Shown here: piece after piece, positions 25,960 to 37,294 of the stretch | Position numbering within the stretch: position 1 is the stretch's first letter | Layout of the letters: every line of letters starts with the position of its first letter | Assembly (NCBI GenBank): GCA_965201155.1 | Contig: OZ241752.1 | Location: 1,488,001 to 1,552,000, forward strand | Reading direction: 5' to 3' | From: JANQOH01 sp965201155 | GTDB taxonomy: Bacteria; Pseudomonadota; Alphaproteobacteria; UBA7887 | DNA length: 64,000 bases | The notes under the pieces: generated by a model | Seen by the model: only the letters and a program-made list of their open reading frames with translations | What the model was told of the DNA's origin: nothing | Databases searched by the model: none | Made by a program: the position numbers and the translations under genes

Positions 25960-26355
25960 CTACTCCGCGGTGCCCGGCGGCAGGGAATTGGCGGCGGCGA
26001 GGGCAGCATCGCGGCGGTAGCGGCGGGCGGCGCGGCGCGACATGCCGAGGCGGCGGGCGATTTCGGTGGTGGTGAGTCCGGCCTGGGCGAGATGGACGAC
26101 AAGGGCGCGTCGGGCGAGGGGCACGGCGAGGGCTTCGCCGCCGAAGCGGCGCGTCACGGCGCGCGCCGGGGCGGGACCGACGAGATCAGCCAAGGCGCGG
26201 CCGGCGGTGCTGTCGAGGCGGCGGGGTATGTTCCAGCCGTCATCGCCGCCATGCGCGAGGGCGATGGTGCAGGCTGCAGCGCGGCCGGCGACGTCGGCGA
26301 TTTCGGAAAGCACGCCGGGCAAAGGCGGCGGGGTGAGGGCGAGTGTCTGCGGCAT
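25960..26355 (-). CDS. Mor/C-type phage transcription activator
   Basis: This 131-residue protein resembles Mor of phage Mu, which activates middle transcription. It has the dimerisation part LSEIADVAGRAAACTIALAHGG, an Arg/Gly beta segment (AVTRRFGGEALAVPLARR) and a C-terminal helix-turn-helix, AGLTTTEIARRLGMSRRAARRYRRD. It is placed before the lysis and packaging genes, where Mor sits in Mu-like phages, so it probably activates this cassette. Confidence 0.72.
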   Translation of the reverse strand: MPQTLALTPPPLPGVLSEIADVAGRAAACTIALAHGGDDGWNIPRRLDSTAGRALADLVGPAPARAVTRRFGGEALAVPLARRALVVHLAQAGLTTTEIARRLGMSRRAARRYRRDAALAAANSLPPGTAE

Positions 26356-26358
26356 GGC

Positions 26359-26931
26359 TCACCACCAGTCCGGGATGGGGAGCAGGATGGGGCAGGCGTC
26401 GGGTTCCCCGTCATGTTCCACGCGGCAGGCGTCGCACATGCGGTTGTGGGGGCCTTCGGAGAGGAACTCGCGGTTGCAGGTAAGACAGGGGCGGCGGCGG
26501 AGGGGGCCGGCGTCAGGGGGTTTGGCGGTGTGTTCGGAGAGCGGGCGGTCAGCGCCCGCGAAGGCCTGGCGTGCGATGAGGGAGAGTTCGGCGGCAGGGG
26601 CTGCGCTGCCGGCGAGGCGGCGGCTGAAGGCAGTGAGGGCGCGGATGATGTTGACACGGCGGCGGCCGCCATAATGGCGGCAGAGGGAGCGCATGGTGAT
26701 GCGGGCGCCGGCCCAGGCGAGTGCCCATGCCATGTGTCTGGCGGCGCGCACGGTATCGGTGCGCTGCCGCGAGGCGAGGGTTGCGGCGGGAATGCCGTAA
26801 TGCCTTGCGACGGCGCGGTCGATGGCGGCGAGGGGGTTGGCGAGCAGGGCGAGGGGTGCGGCGTTCGGGCCGAGTGCGGCGGCGATATGTTCGCGGGCGG
26901 CGGCTGCGGCAATGTCGTGTTCGTGCATCAT
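26359..26931 (-). CDS. DnaA domain IV-like DNA-binding protein with zinc ribbon
   Basis: This protein (190 residues from 26931) has a helical DNA-binding domain like DnaA domain IV: AIDRAVARHYGIPAATLASR, TDTVRAARHMAWALAW and MRSLCRHYGGRRRVNIIRAL. The DnaA-box-recognising signature GGRDHSTV is replaced by GGRRRVNI. The C-terminus has two CxxC pairs (CLTCNREF and CDACR) forming a probable zinc ribbon. Open frame continues to 26967, but that part overlaps an operator-like palindrome, so a start at 26931 or 26943 is likelier. It heads the phage cassette and probably regulates it. Confidence 0.65.
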   Translation of the reverse strand: MMHEHDIAAAAAREHIAAALGPNAAPLALLANPLAAIDRAVARHYGIPAATLASRQRTDTVRAARHMAWALAWAGARITMRSLCRHYGGRRRVNIIRALTAFSRRLAGSAAPAAELSLIARQAFAGADRPLSEHTAKPPDAGPLRRRPCLTCNREFLSEGPHNRMCDACRVEHDGEPDACPILLPIPDWW

Positions 26932-26940
26932 GGTGCTTAC

Positions 26941-26977
26941 CATATGCAGAGAATCGTGCATATGCAAGTATTATAAT
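26941..26977 (-). promoter_or_regulatory. Putative promoter -10 and palindromic operator of the phage cassette
   Basis: A perfect 10-base palindrome, TGCATATGCA, lies at 26957-26966, with a second partial copy, CATATGCA, at 26941-26948. On the minus strand a TATAAT hexamer sits just upstream, within 26971-26977; no good -35 was found. A repressor bound at the palindrome would cover the transcription start of the DnaA-like gene and could silence the whole cassette. Confidence 0.4.
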
Positions 26978-27148
26978 GCTCAAGATATAGGATATTTGCT
27001 AATGTCGGGGCGCCCGGGGGTTGTTTTCCGGTGCTATTGCCTGTGGCGATGCGGGCCGTTCGGCGCGTCCGATTGTATGTCTTCGGGTGGTGCGTTATGG
27101 GTTTTGCCGGAGAATCGCGGCAAATAACATGAACCGGAAGGGCGGTGC

Positions 27149-28729
27149 ATGGCCCGGGGACGAGCGAGAAAGACGAAATCAGGAAGCGATGACCCTGCCG
27201 CCCATGGCGCCACGACCGGCCATGAGGCGGAATTGTGGGCGATGGCGGATGCGCTGCGCGGCTCGATGGACGCCGCGGAATACAAGCATGTCGTGCTGGG
27301 GCTGATCTTCCTGAAATATATCTCCGACGCCTTTGAGGAGCATCATACCGAGTTGCTCGCCGAATGGGGCGCGGAAGCTGCCGAAGATCGCGACGAGTAT
27401 CTCGCCGAGAACATTTTCTGGGTACCGCCGGACGCCCGCTGGGACCGTCTCAAGGCGCAGGCGCGGCAGTCTGTCATCGGCCAGATTGTCGACGGTGCGA
27501 TGGCGGCGATCGAGCGCGACAACCCGGCGCTGAAGGAGGTGCTGCCGAAGGACTATGCCCGGCCGGCGCTCGACAAGCAGCGGCTGGGGCAGCTTATCGA
27601 CATGATCGGCAATATAAGGGTGGGCGACGCGGAGGCCCGCTCACGGGATGTGCTCGGGCGCGTCTATGAATATTTCCTGTCGCAGTTCGCCAGCGCCGAG
27701 GGCAAGAAAGGCGGCGAGTTCTACACGCCGCGCTGTGTGGTGCGGCTGCTGGTCGAGATGATCGAGCCGTATCAGGGCCGGGTCTACGACCCGTGCTGCG
27801 GCTCGTCGGGCATGTTCGTGCAATCCGTCGACTTCATCCGCGCTCATGCGACCGGCAATGGCAATGGCGGCCGGGCGAAGGACAGGATCAGCGTCTACGG
27901 GCAGGAATCCAACTACACGACGTGGCGGCTGGCGAAGATGAACCTCGCCATCCGGGGCATAGACGGCCGGATCGCGCATGGCGACAGCTTCCACAATGAC
28001 CGGCATCCGGACCTCAAGGCCGATTTCATCCTGGCCAACCCGCCGTTCAATGTCTCCGACTGGGGCGGTGACCGGCTGACCGAGGACAAGCGCTGGCAGT
28101 ATGGCGTGCCGCCGAAGGGCAATGCCAATTTCGCCTGGGTGCAGCATATGGTGCACCATCTGGCGCCGGCAGGGACGGCCGGCTTTGTGCTGGCCAACGG
28201 CTCCATGTCGTCGGCGCAATCCGGCGAGGGCGAAATCCGCAAGGCGCTGATCGAGGCGGGGCTGGTGGATTGCATGGTGGCGCTGCCGGGGCAGCTTTTC
28301 TATTCGACGCAGATTCCCGCGTGCCTGTGGTTTCTGGCGCGCGGCGGCGGGCGGCGGGATGAAATCCTGTTCGTCGATGCGCGCGCGCTCGGCCGCATGG
28401 TGGACCGCACCCATCGGGAACTGACGGACGAGGATATCGCCCGCATCGCCGGCACTTACCATGCGTGGCGCAAGGGCGGAGATGCCGACGGTTATGAGGA
28501 TGTCCCCGGGTTCTGCAAGAGCGCCCCGCTGGAGGAGGTGCGCAAGCACGGCCATGTACTCACGCCGGGCCGCTATGTCGGCGCACCGCCGCAGGAGGAT
28601 GACGGCGAGCCTTTCGAGGACAAGATGAAGCGGCTGGTTGCGCAATTGCGAGAGCAGCAGGCCGAAGGGGCGCGGCTCGACAAGGCTATCGAAGCGAATC
28701 TGGAGGCGCTGGGTTTCGGGCGGGGGTAA
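27149..28729 (+). CDS. hsdM: Type I restriction-modification DNA methyltransferase subunit
   Basis: HsdM is the N6-adenine methyltransferase subunit of a type I R-M complex. The 526-residue product has the N-terminal helical domain (KHVVLGLIFLKYISDAF), GGEFYTPRCVVRLLVEM, the AdoMet site YDPCCGSSGMFVQS and the catalytic LANPPFNVSDW, followed by a helical tail. GGAAGGGCGG precedes the ATG. It opens the defence island. hsdS and hsdR follow on the same strand, separated by toxin-antitoxin-type and unknown genes. Confidence 0.95.
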   Translation: MARGRARKTKSGSDDPAAHGATTGHEAELWAMADALRGSMDAAEYKHVVLGLIFLKYISDAFEEHHTELLAEWGAEAAEDRDEYLAENIFWVPPDARWDRLKAQARQSVIGQIVDGAMAAIERDNPALKEVLPKDYARPALDKQRLGQLIDMIGNIRVGDAEARSRDVLGRVYEYFLSQFASAEGKKGGEFYTPRCVVRLLVEMIEPYQGRVYDPCCGSSGMFVQSVDFIRAHATGNGNGGRAKDRISVYGQESNYTTWRLAKMNLAIRGIDGRIAHGDSFHNDRHPDLKADFILANPPFNVSDWGGDRLTEDKRWQYGVPPKGNANFAWVQHMVHHLAPAGTAGFVLANGSMSSAQSGEGEIRKALIEAGLVDCMVALPGQLFYSTQIPACLWFLARGGGRRDEILFVDARALGRMVDRTHRELTDEDIARIAGTYHAWRKGGDADGYEDVPGFCKSAPLEEVRKHGHVLTPGRYVGAPPQEDDGEPFEDKMKRLVAQLREQQAEGARLDKAIEANLEALGFGRG

Positions 28730-29000
28730 GGAGGTATCTCGAGTCTCACAGGCGGGACATAATGGTGTTTGTGTTTCGGTTTCCCGCGAAAAGTGATGCA
28801 CAACTGCGGTTGTGTGTCATGGATGAACTACAACGCATCGCCGAAGGGGGCGTTTTTGAGTGTCACTGGTGACCGACAAATGGCGTTGTCGCTCCTGTGT
28901 GATCCACAATGAAACGGCGTCTGCGGGCAGGTGGAGCCGGGTGTGAACATCACTGCGACCTTTGTGCGCCTTAATTCGCAAGCAATGGGTTCTGAAACAA

Positions 29001-29246
29001 ATGACGGTCGACGAACTCATCCGGCTTCTCGGGAGCTATCCCCCTCATATGCGCGTCGTGGTAAACGGCTACGAGGATGGCTGGGACGATCTCTCGCCCG
29101 AACAGATGAACATAACGAAGATTCAACTGAATACCGGCGTTCACCAATGGGAGGGACGGCACGGAGAGCCTCCCTGGCGTGCGGATTCCTCCGCTGACCC
29201 TTCCGAGATCGAGGAAGCGCTGGTCCTGAGCCGCGTGTCCTACTGA
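29001..29246 (+). CDS. Small conserved-type protein of unknown function
   Basis: This 81-residue acidic protein begins MTVDELIRLLGSYPPHMRVVVNGYEDGWDDL, a pattern seen in small hypothetical proteins near restriction loci; I cannot name a function. The frame stays open back to 28962, but the methionine at 29001 gives the recognisable start. No ribosome-binding site is clear. It lies between hsdM and the HepT-type gene; the 271 bases between hsdM and this gene show nothing recognisable. Confidence 0.55.
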   Translation: MTVDELIRLLGSYPPHMRVVVNGYEDGWDDLSPEQMNITKIQLNTGVHQWEGRHGEPPWRADSSADPSEIEEALVLSRVSY

Positions 29247-29269
29247 AAGCGGGTGACGGCGGACGGCTC

Positions 29270-29686
29270 ATGATCGACTACGACAAGTTCAGGCTGTCGC
29301 TCAAACGGCTGGAGGAGCAGCATGAGAACTGGCGCCGCGGCAATCCGGCACTGTCGGCTCTCGAACGCGAAGGCATCTCCGAATCCGTCATTCACAGATT
29401 CGAGACCTGTTATGACTGCCTGTGGAAGGTGTTGAAACGATATCTGACTGAGGTGCTGGGCCTTGCTGACACGCCCAACGGTCCCAAGCCGATGTTTCGG
29501 ATTGCGCATGAGAACGATCTGTTCGACTCGCCTCTGGAGCAATGGCTGCGCTATGCGCAGGCGCGCATACACACGGCGCACGACTATGACGGCGAGAAGG
29601 CAAAGGCGTGTCTGGAACTCATGCCCGACTTTATCGACGACGCCATCGGCCTGTACCAGACCATGACCGGAACGACATGGGCATAG
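29270..29686 (+). CDS. HepT-like (HI0074-family) toxin / nucleotidyltransferase substrate-binding protein
   Basis: This 138-residue helical protein belongs to the HI0074/HepT group. It carries R99-x4-H104-x-Y106 in RIHTAHDY, matching the Rx4-6HxY motif of HepT toxins, whose tyrosine is AMPylated by the MntA antitoxin in type VII toxin-antitoxin systems. The next gene, which overlaps by ten bases, starts with an MNT nucleotidyltransferase domain, so the pair is complete. HepT-MNT pairs are known inside type I R-M operons. Toxicity is inferred. Confidence 0.82.
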   Translation: MIDYDKFRLSLKRLEEQHENWRRGNPALSALEREGISESVIHRFETCYDCLWKVLKRYLTEVLGLADTPNGPKPMFRIAHENDLFDSPLEQWLRYAQARIHTAHDYDGEKAKACLELMPDFIDDAIGLYQTMTGTTWA

Positions 29687-31089
29687 ATCGGACCATCGAC
29701 ATCACAGCGGAGCAGCGGGACACGATCCTGAGGCTGCTCAACCGCTATCTGCCGGGCACGGCCGCATGGGTCTACGGCTCCCGTGCCAAGTGGACGTCGC
29801 GCCCGCAATCCGACCTCGATCTGGTGGTCTTTGCGAAACCCGGGCAGAGCAGCCAGGTCGCCGCGCTGCGGGAGGCGTTCGAGGAAAGCGACCTGCCGTT
29901 CCGCGTGGACCTGTTCGTATGGGACAAGGTGCCGGAGAGCTTTCGTCCGGAGATCGAGCGGGAGCATGTGGTGTTGGTGAGTGCTCAATCATCAGTCGGG
30001 GAAGAACTCATTGCCAAACAACTTGGCTCCAATACCATAATCGTGATGGGGCAATCGCCGGCCGGGGATACCTGCAACATACACGGTGAAGGTGTGCCGC
30101 TATTGAACGGGCCGACTGAGTTTGGTTCACATCATCCTGAGCCAGTTCAATTTACTACTGACCCCCGAAAGCTGGCACAGCCTGGCGACCTCCTCTTCTG
30201 TGTTCGCGGATCGACAACCGGTCGAATGAACTGGGCTGACCAGCAATATGCAATCGGCAGAGGCATTGCAGCTATTCGTCATAAGAGCGGAGCCGTGCTC
30301 CAGCCCTTCGTGCGGGCGGCAGTGGAGTTCAGTTTGCCCGACATCCTCACCCAAGCCACTGGATCGACATTCCCCAATGTATCCGCACGACAGCTCATGG
30401 GACTTTGGTGGCCGCCTCTCACGCTCCCCGAACAACGTGCCATCGCGCACGTCTTGGGCACGCTGGACGACAAGATCGAGTTGAACCGGCGCATGAACGA
30501 GACGCTGGAGGCTATGGCGCGGGCCATCTTCAAGGACTGGTTCGTCGATTTCGGCCCCACCCGCGCCAAGATGGAAGGACAAGAGCCCTACCTGCCGCCG
30601 GAGATATGGAACCTGTTCCCGGATGCACTGGACGACGAGGGAAAGCCGGAGGGATGGTTAAATTATTCGGCTAGAGACTTGTTTGAGTTCAACCCGCACG
30701 AGTCGCTGCGAAAGGGAACCGATGCGCCATATCTGGATATGGCAGCCCTGCCAACGGTTGGACTGGCAGCAAGTCTACCTGGGAGACGAGAGTATAAATC
30801 TGGCTCGAAGTTCAAGGACGGAGATACACTCTTCGCGCGAATCACACCGTGTTTAGAAAACGGCAAAACAGCTTACGTTTTCGGTCTTGGAGACAAGGTG
30901 ATAGGTGCGGGTTCCACCGAATTCATTGTGATTCGCTCTCGGACACCAGTTCCTCAGCCAGCCAGCTATTTTCTGGCACGCGATCCAGAATTTCGTGCGC
31001 ACGCTGAGCGGAGCATGACTGGAACCTCCGGTCGTCAACGTGCGAGGTTCAGACGCATTAAGTCGGCACAGGGTCATTGCACCGACTGA
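29677..31089 (+). CDS. hsdS: MNT nucleotidyltransferase fused to type I specificity subunit HsdS (3' frameshifted)
   Basis: Residues 1-105 or so are an MNT minimal nucleotidyltransferase: G34-S35-R, then D46-x-D48 in SDLDLVV and D78 in RVDLF, the expected metal-binding triad. From about residue 120 the protein is HsdS: TRD1 begins with VMGQSPAGDT and VPLLNGPTEFG, the central conserved helix is LPEQRAIAHVLGTLDDKIELN, and TRD2 follows. The two parts are read through in one frame with no stop or restart between them. The frame breaks near 31039, and the normal HsdS C-terminus continues in the +1 frame from 31040. As sequenced the product (470 residues) lacks the distal coiled coil. Start: the ATG overlaps the hepT stop. 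Confidence 0.8.
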   Translation: MGIDRTIDITAEQRDTILRLLNRYLPGTAAWVYGSRAKWTSRPQSDLDLVVFAKPGQSSQVAALREAFEESDLPFRVDLFVWDKVPESFRPEIEREHVVLVSAQSSVGEELIAKQLGSNTIIVMGQSPAGDTCNIHGEGVPLLNGPTEFGSHHPEPVQFTTDPRKLAQPGDLLFCVRGSTTGRMNWADQQYAIGRGIAAIRHKSGAVLQPFVRAAVEFSLPDILTQATGSTFPNVSARQLMGLWWPPLTLPEQRAIAHVLGTLDDKIELNRRMNETLEAMARAIFKDWFVDFGPTRAKMEGQEPYLPPEIWNLFPDALDDEGKPEGWLNYSARDLFEFNPHESLRKGTDAPYLDMAALPTVGLAASLPGRREYKSGSKFKDGDTLFARITPCLENGKTAYVFGLGDKVIGAGSTEFIVIRSRTPVPQPASYFLARDPEFRAHAERSMTGTSGRQRARFRRIKSAQGHCTD

Positions 31090-31264
31090 TGGCCACCTTT
31101 GGCAGGCGTTGGACGATCTGATTGATCCACTAATCTCCAAAGTAACCAGCAATGCCCAACAGTCCCACATTCTTGTCCAAACCCGCGACGCCCTCCTCCC
31201 CAAGCTCATCTCCGGCGAAGTTGGCCTCGGAGACGCCAAAGAAGCGGTTGAGGCTGTGGCATGA
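31040..31264 (+). pseudogene. Detached C-terminal segment of hsdS
   Basis: This frame encodes DALSRHRVIAPTD, then the distal conserved helix LWQALDDLIDPLISKV and ends RDALLPKLISGEVGL. This is the typical end of an HsdS subunit, directly continuing the broken upstream frame. One missing base near 31039 explains the split. The stop overlaps the ATG of the next gene, as expected for an intact operon, which supports a recent break or a sequence error. Confidence 0.75.
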
Positions 31265-31761
31265 CAACGACACTTCTCACCATACCGGATCGGAAGGAGG
31301 GTCTGTCGCTCGTCTATGCCAAGGCGCTGGCGGCGCGAGCGGGCTTCGTAACGTCGACACCCGAGACCGACCGAGACAGTGTCGACCTACACATTCAGGC
31401 AGGCGGGCCGCAGCGCCCCGCGCTCGCCTTACAACTGAAGGCGACGGGCGGCCTCGGCCCGCCCCAGGCTGGCGAGCGGCGCTTTCGATTGTCGCTCAAG
31501 AACTACGACGACCTGCGGGTCGCTACGCAAACGCCCCGATTGCTTGTCGTTCTCGAATTGCCGGAGAACGAGGAGGAATGGATGACCGTGACCCCGGAGG
31601 AGCTCGTCCTGCGGCGGCGCGCCTACTGGCTGAGCCTTCAGCAGGGATACGAAGAAGTTGTCGGTCAGCAGACCGTGACCGTGCGTATCCCGGAGCGCAA
31701 CGTATTCGACATCGAGGCGTTGCGCATGCTCATCGAGAAGTCAAGAGCAGGAGAAATCTAA
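31261..31761 (+). CDS. DUF4365-like protein with nuclease-type fold
   Basis: This 166-residue protein resembles DUF4365. It has SVDLHIQAG followed by LALQLKAT, a D...QxK pattern like the PD-(D/E)xK nuclease core, then YDDLR and PRLLVVLELP. It may be a nuclease-like accessory of the R-M locus. The ATG overlaps the end of the hsdS frame and its stop overlaps the next start by one base, so it is embedded in the operon. Activity is not known. Confidence 0.65.
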   Translation: MTTTLLTIPDRKEGLSLVYAKALAARAGFVTSTPETDRDSVDLHIQAGGPQRPALALQLKATGGLGPPQAGERRFRLSLKNYDDLRVATQTPRLLVVLELPENEEEWMTVTPEELVLRRRAYWLSLQQGYEEVVGQQTVTVRIPERNVFDIEALRMLIEKSRAGEI

Positions 31762-32897
31762 TGAAAGTGAGCATCCGGGATCCCGACGCCTTGAGAGCGG
31801 TTTCTCCCGCGGCGCTTGCTGCCTACGCGCGTAGCGCGGGTTGGCGCCGGGGCGAGTGCTATCGAACCAATTCGAACATATATACCGATGATGTGTTGCC
31901 GGAAATCGTCATTCCGCGCACCGCGAATCTCGGCGATTATGCGAGCGTCGTCAGGGGGTTGATCGAGACGTTCGCGGAGGTCACCGAGCAGGACGAACTG
32001 GCAGTTTATCGTTCTGTGGTCACCGCAGACAAAGATGTCGTCCGTATTCGGGCCGCCGAGAGCGATGACGGGAGCCTTGCCGTTGACGATGGCGTCGATC
32101 TTATCGCGGGCGCCCGTGATCTTTTGTTAGCGACCGCCTGCTCGCTGCGCGCGCCGAAGGCGGTCTACCGCGCAGGCGCGAACCGCGATGCGAGTGACTT
32201 GGTGAGACAGATGCGCCTCGGCCAGACAGACCATGGCAGCTTCGTGGTAACATTGCTGACGCCGGTCATCCCGTCGGCTGCGCCTGCGTTATTTCCCGAT
32301 CCCGACGACGCGCAGGCGCCGATTGAGCGGCGCATGACAAAGCGCCTGGTCGAAGCGCTTGCGGCAGCGCGACAGGCGACAGAGTGGATTGCCGCCGGTG
32401 AGGAGCAAGCGTTTGCAGAGACCGTAGCCAATGGAGTGAGTGCAAATCTGTGCGAAGCCATGGCACAGATCGTCAAGCCGTTTTCGTCGCTGGAAGTGAG
32501 CGTCTCTTGGGCGCTCACGAGGCCGATGACTGTTGTCCGTACAACCTTTCGCTTTGGCCGCAGGGATGCGCCGATGCTGCGCGAAGCGGCGCGCCTGTTT
32601 CGTGAACAAGCGCCGCTGCCGGACCAGCGCCTCTACGGTTTTGTTCGGCTTCTAAAGCGCGAAGCGGGGGATGTAGATGGAACGATCAGCCTAACGACGG
32701 ATATTGACGGTAGAAGACAGTCGGTGGCTGCGGTTCTAGAGCAACGAGACTACGAGAGGGCCGTTCAGGCCCATAGCGACAAGGCATTGGTCGTGTTGAT
32801 GGGCGACCTCGAACGGTACGGCCAGAGATGGCGGTTGCTGAACCCTCATCTCGAGCGCGTCTTGCGCGATAACGAGCAAGAACCAGAGGATGATTGA
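31761..32897 (+). CDS. Unknown protein of the restriction island
   Basis: I do not recognise this 378-residue protein. It begins MKVSIRDPDALRAVSPAALAAYAR, has no membrane segment or signal peptide, and looks like a mixed alpha/beta soluble protein with an acidic C-terminus. GGAG lies seven bases before the ATG. It is tightly coupled to the DUF4365-like gene (TAATG), which suggests the two act together, perhaps as toxin-antitoxin or nuclease-immunity partners; that is speculation. Its stop overlaps the ATG of a broken hsdR start. Confidence 0.7.
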   Translation: MKVSIRDPDALRAVSPAALAAYARSAGWRRGECYRTNSNIYTDDVLPEIVIPRTANLGDYASVVRGLIETFAEVTEQDELAVYRSVVTADKDVVRIRAAESDDGSLAVDDGVDLIAGARDLLLATACSLRAPKAVYRAGANRDASDLVRQMRLGQTDHGSFVVTLLTPVIPSAAPALFPDPDDAQAPIERRMTKRLVEALAAARQATEWIAAGEEQAFAETVANGVSANLCEAMAQIVKPFSSLEVSVSWALTRPMTVVRTTFRFGRRDAPMLREAARLFREQAPLPDQRLYGFVRLLKREAGDVDGTISLTTDIDGRRQSVAAVLEQRDYERAVQAHSDKALVVLMGDLERYGQRWRLLNPHLERVLRDNEQEPEDD

Positions 32898-33105
32898 AGA
32901 AGACGTGTCATTATCCGGTGTTTTGGAAGCAACCGTCGAAGCCGCCGCTCTCGAATAGCTTGAGAGCCTCGGCTGGAACATCGTTCTCGATACGCGAGCC
33001 TCCGTGCGCGGCCGTCGTTGTCGGGGAGGGTCGAGACGCACTGGCGCGGCTCGATCCGGATGCGCAACCGGCTGTTGCGGAGCGGCCTTGCGGGGGATGA
33101 GATGA
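32890..33105 (+). pseudogene. Remnant 5' end of a second hsdR
   Basis: The ATG at 32890 overlaps the preceding stop and reads VLEATVEAAALE, then TAG at 32956, then LESLGWNIV. This parallels the start of the intact hsdR downstream (SEVE...AALEWLESLGWSIA). About 90 bases on, in another frame, the sequence encodes ALARLDPDAQPAVAE, parallel to ALARINPGLP of hsdR. It is a decayed hsdR start that was once translationally coupled to the unknown gene upstream. The remainder has been lost and replaced by the RhuM-Fic gene. Confidence 0.6.
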
Positions 33106-33130
33106 ATCGCGCGGCAGGCGGGAAGCATCG

Positions 33131-34137
33131 ATGAGCGGGAAGTCGCCCGCGCAGCCCCCCGGCGGCGAGTTCGTCGTCTATGAGACCCCGGACGGCGAGG
33201 TGCGGGTGGATGTGCGCTTCGACCGGGAGACGGTGTGGCTGACCCAACGGCAGATGGCAGATCTGTTCGGGCGGGAGCGATCTGTGATCGCCCGGCATAT
33301 TGGCAATATATTCAAGGAGGGCGAACTGCGTCGGGATGCAACCTGTGCAAAATTTGCACAGGTTGCACCCGAAGGCAGACGGGCGGTCTCAAGAGAGGTG
33401 GATCACTATACCCTCGATGTGATCATTTCCGTCGGTTATCGAGTGAAATCTCTGCGCGGCACGCAGTTCCGAATCTGGGCCACCCGCACCCTGCGTGACC
33501 TTCTGGTACGCGGCTACATACTGAATGACCGGCGGCTTGCGGAACGCGGACTCGACGAAACGCGCGAAACTCTCGACCTGCTTGCACGTACCCTCCGGAA
33601 CCGAGCGCTAGTAGATGACACAGGACACACGGTCCTCAGTCTCATCACGAGCTACGCCGACACATGGCGCCTGCTCCATCAATATGACGAAGACCAGCTG
33701 GCACCGCCACCACCGCCGCCGCCCTCACCCCTACGTATGCTCGACCATGCCAGCACCGTCACCGCGATCGCCGCACTCAAACGTAACCTTGCCAAACGGG
33801 GCGAAGCCTCGCCGCTCTTCGGTAACCCGCGCGGCGACGGGCTGGAGGCCATTCTCGGCAATATTGAGCAGACCATGTTCGGCGAACCGCTCTATCCCGG
33901 TCCGGAAGAGAAGGCGGCGCATCTGCTCTATTTCGTTGTCAAAGACCATCCTTTCGTCGACGGTAACAAACGCATCGGTGCTCTGCTGTTCCTGCTCTAT
34001 CTGGCGCAGGAAGGCATGGCGGACCGCTTCAACCCCCAGGCGCTGACGTCGCTCACCCTGCTCATTGCCGAAAGCAGGCCGGACAACAAGGATCTGATGA
34101 TCAGGCTCATCGTCAATCTGTTGGCGGAGGCCGACGA

Positions 34138-34141
<4 letters not shown>
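33131..34141 (+). CDS. RhuM-family/Fic domain fusion protein
   Basis: This 336-residue protein joins an N-terminal RhuM-like part (VWLTQRQMADLFGRERSVIARHIGNIF, VISVGYRVKSLRGTQFRIWAT; residues 15-135) to a C-terminal Fic/DOC domain. The two are linked by a stretch with seven consecutive prolines (residues 192-198). The Fic active site is H273PFVDGNKRIG, complete for AMP or other NMP transfer. RhuM-Fic genes are frequent passengers in type I R-M loci. The GTG of hsdR overlaps its stop. Confidence 0.85.
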
Positions 34142-37274
<3,133 letters not shown>

Positions 37275-37294
37275 TGCCTGGGAGCCTTTCCCTG

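Noticed and set aside
20924..26967. A complete prophage or integrative element with attachment sites
   Set aside because: No integrase, transposase, capsid or tail genes and no flanking direct repeats were seen.
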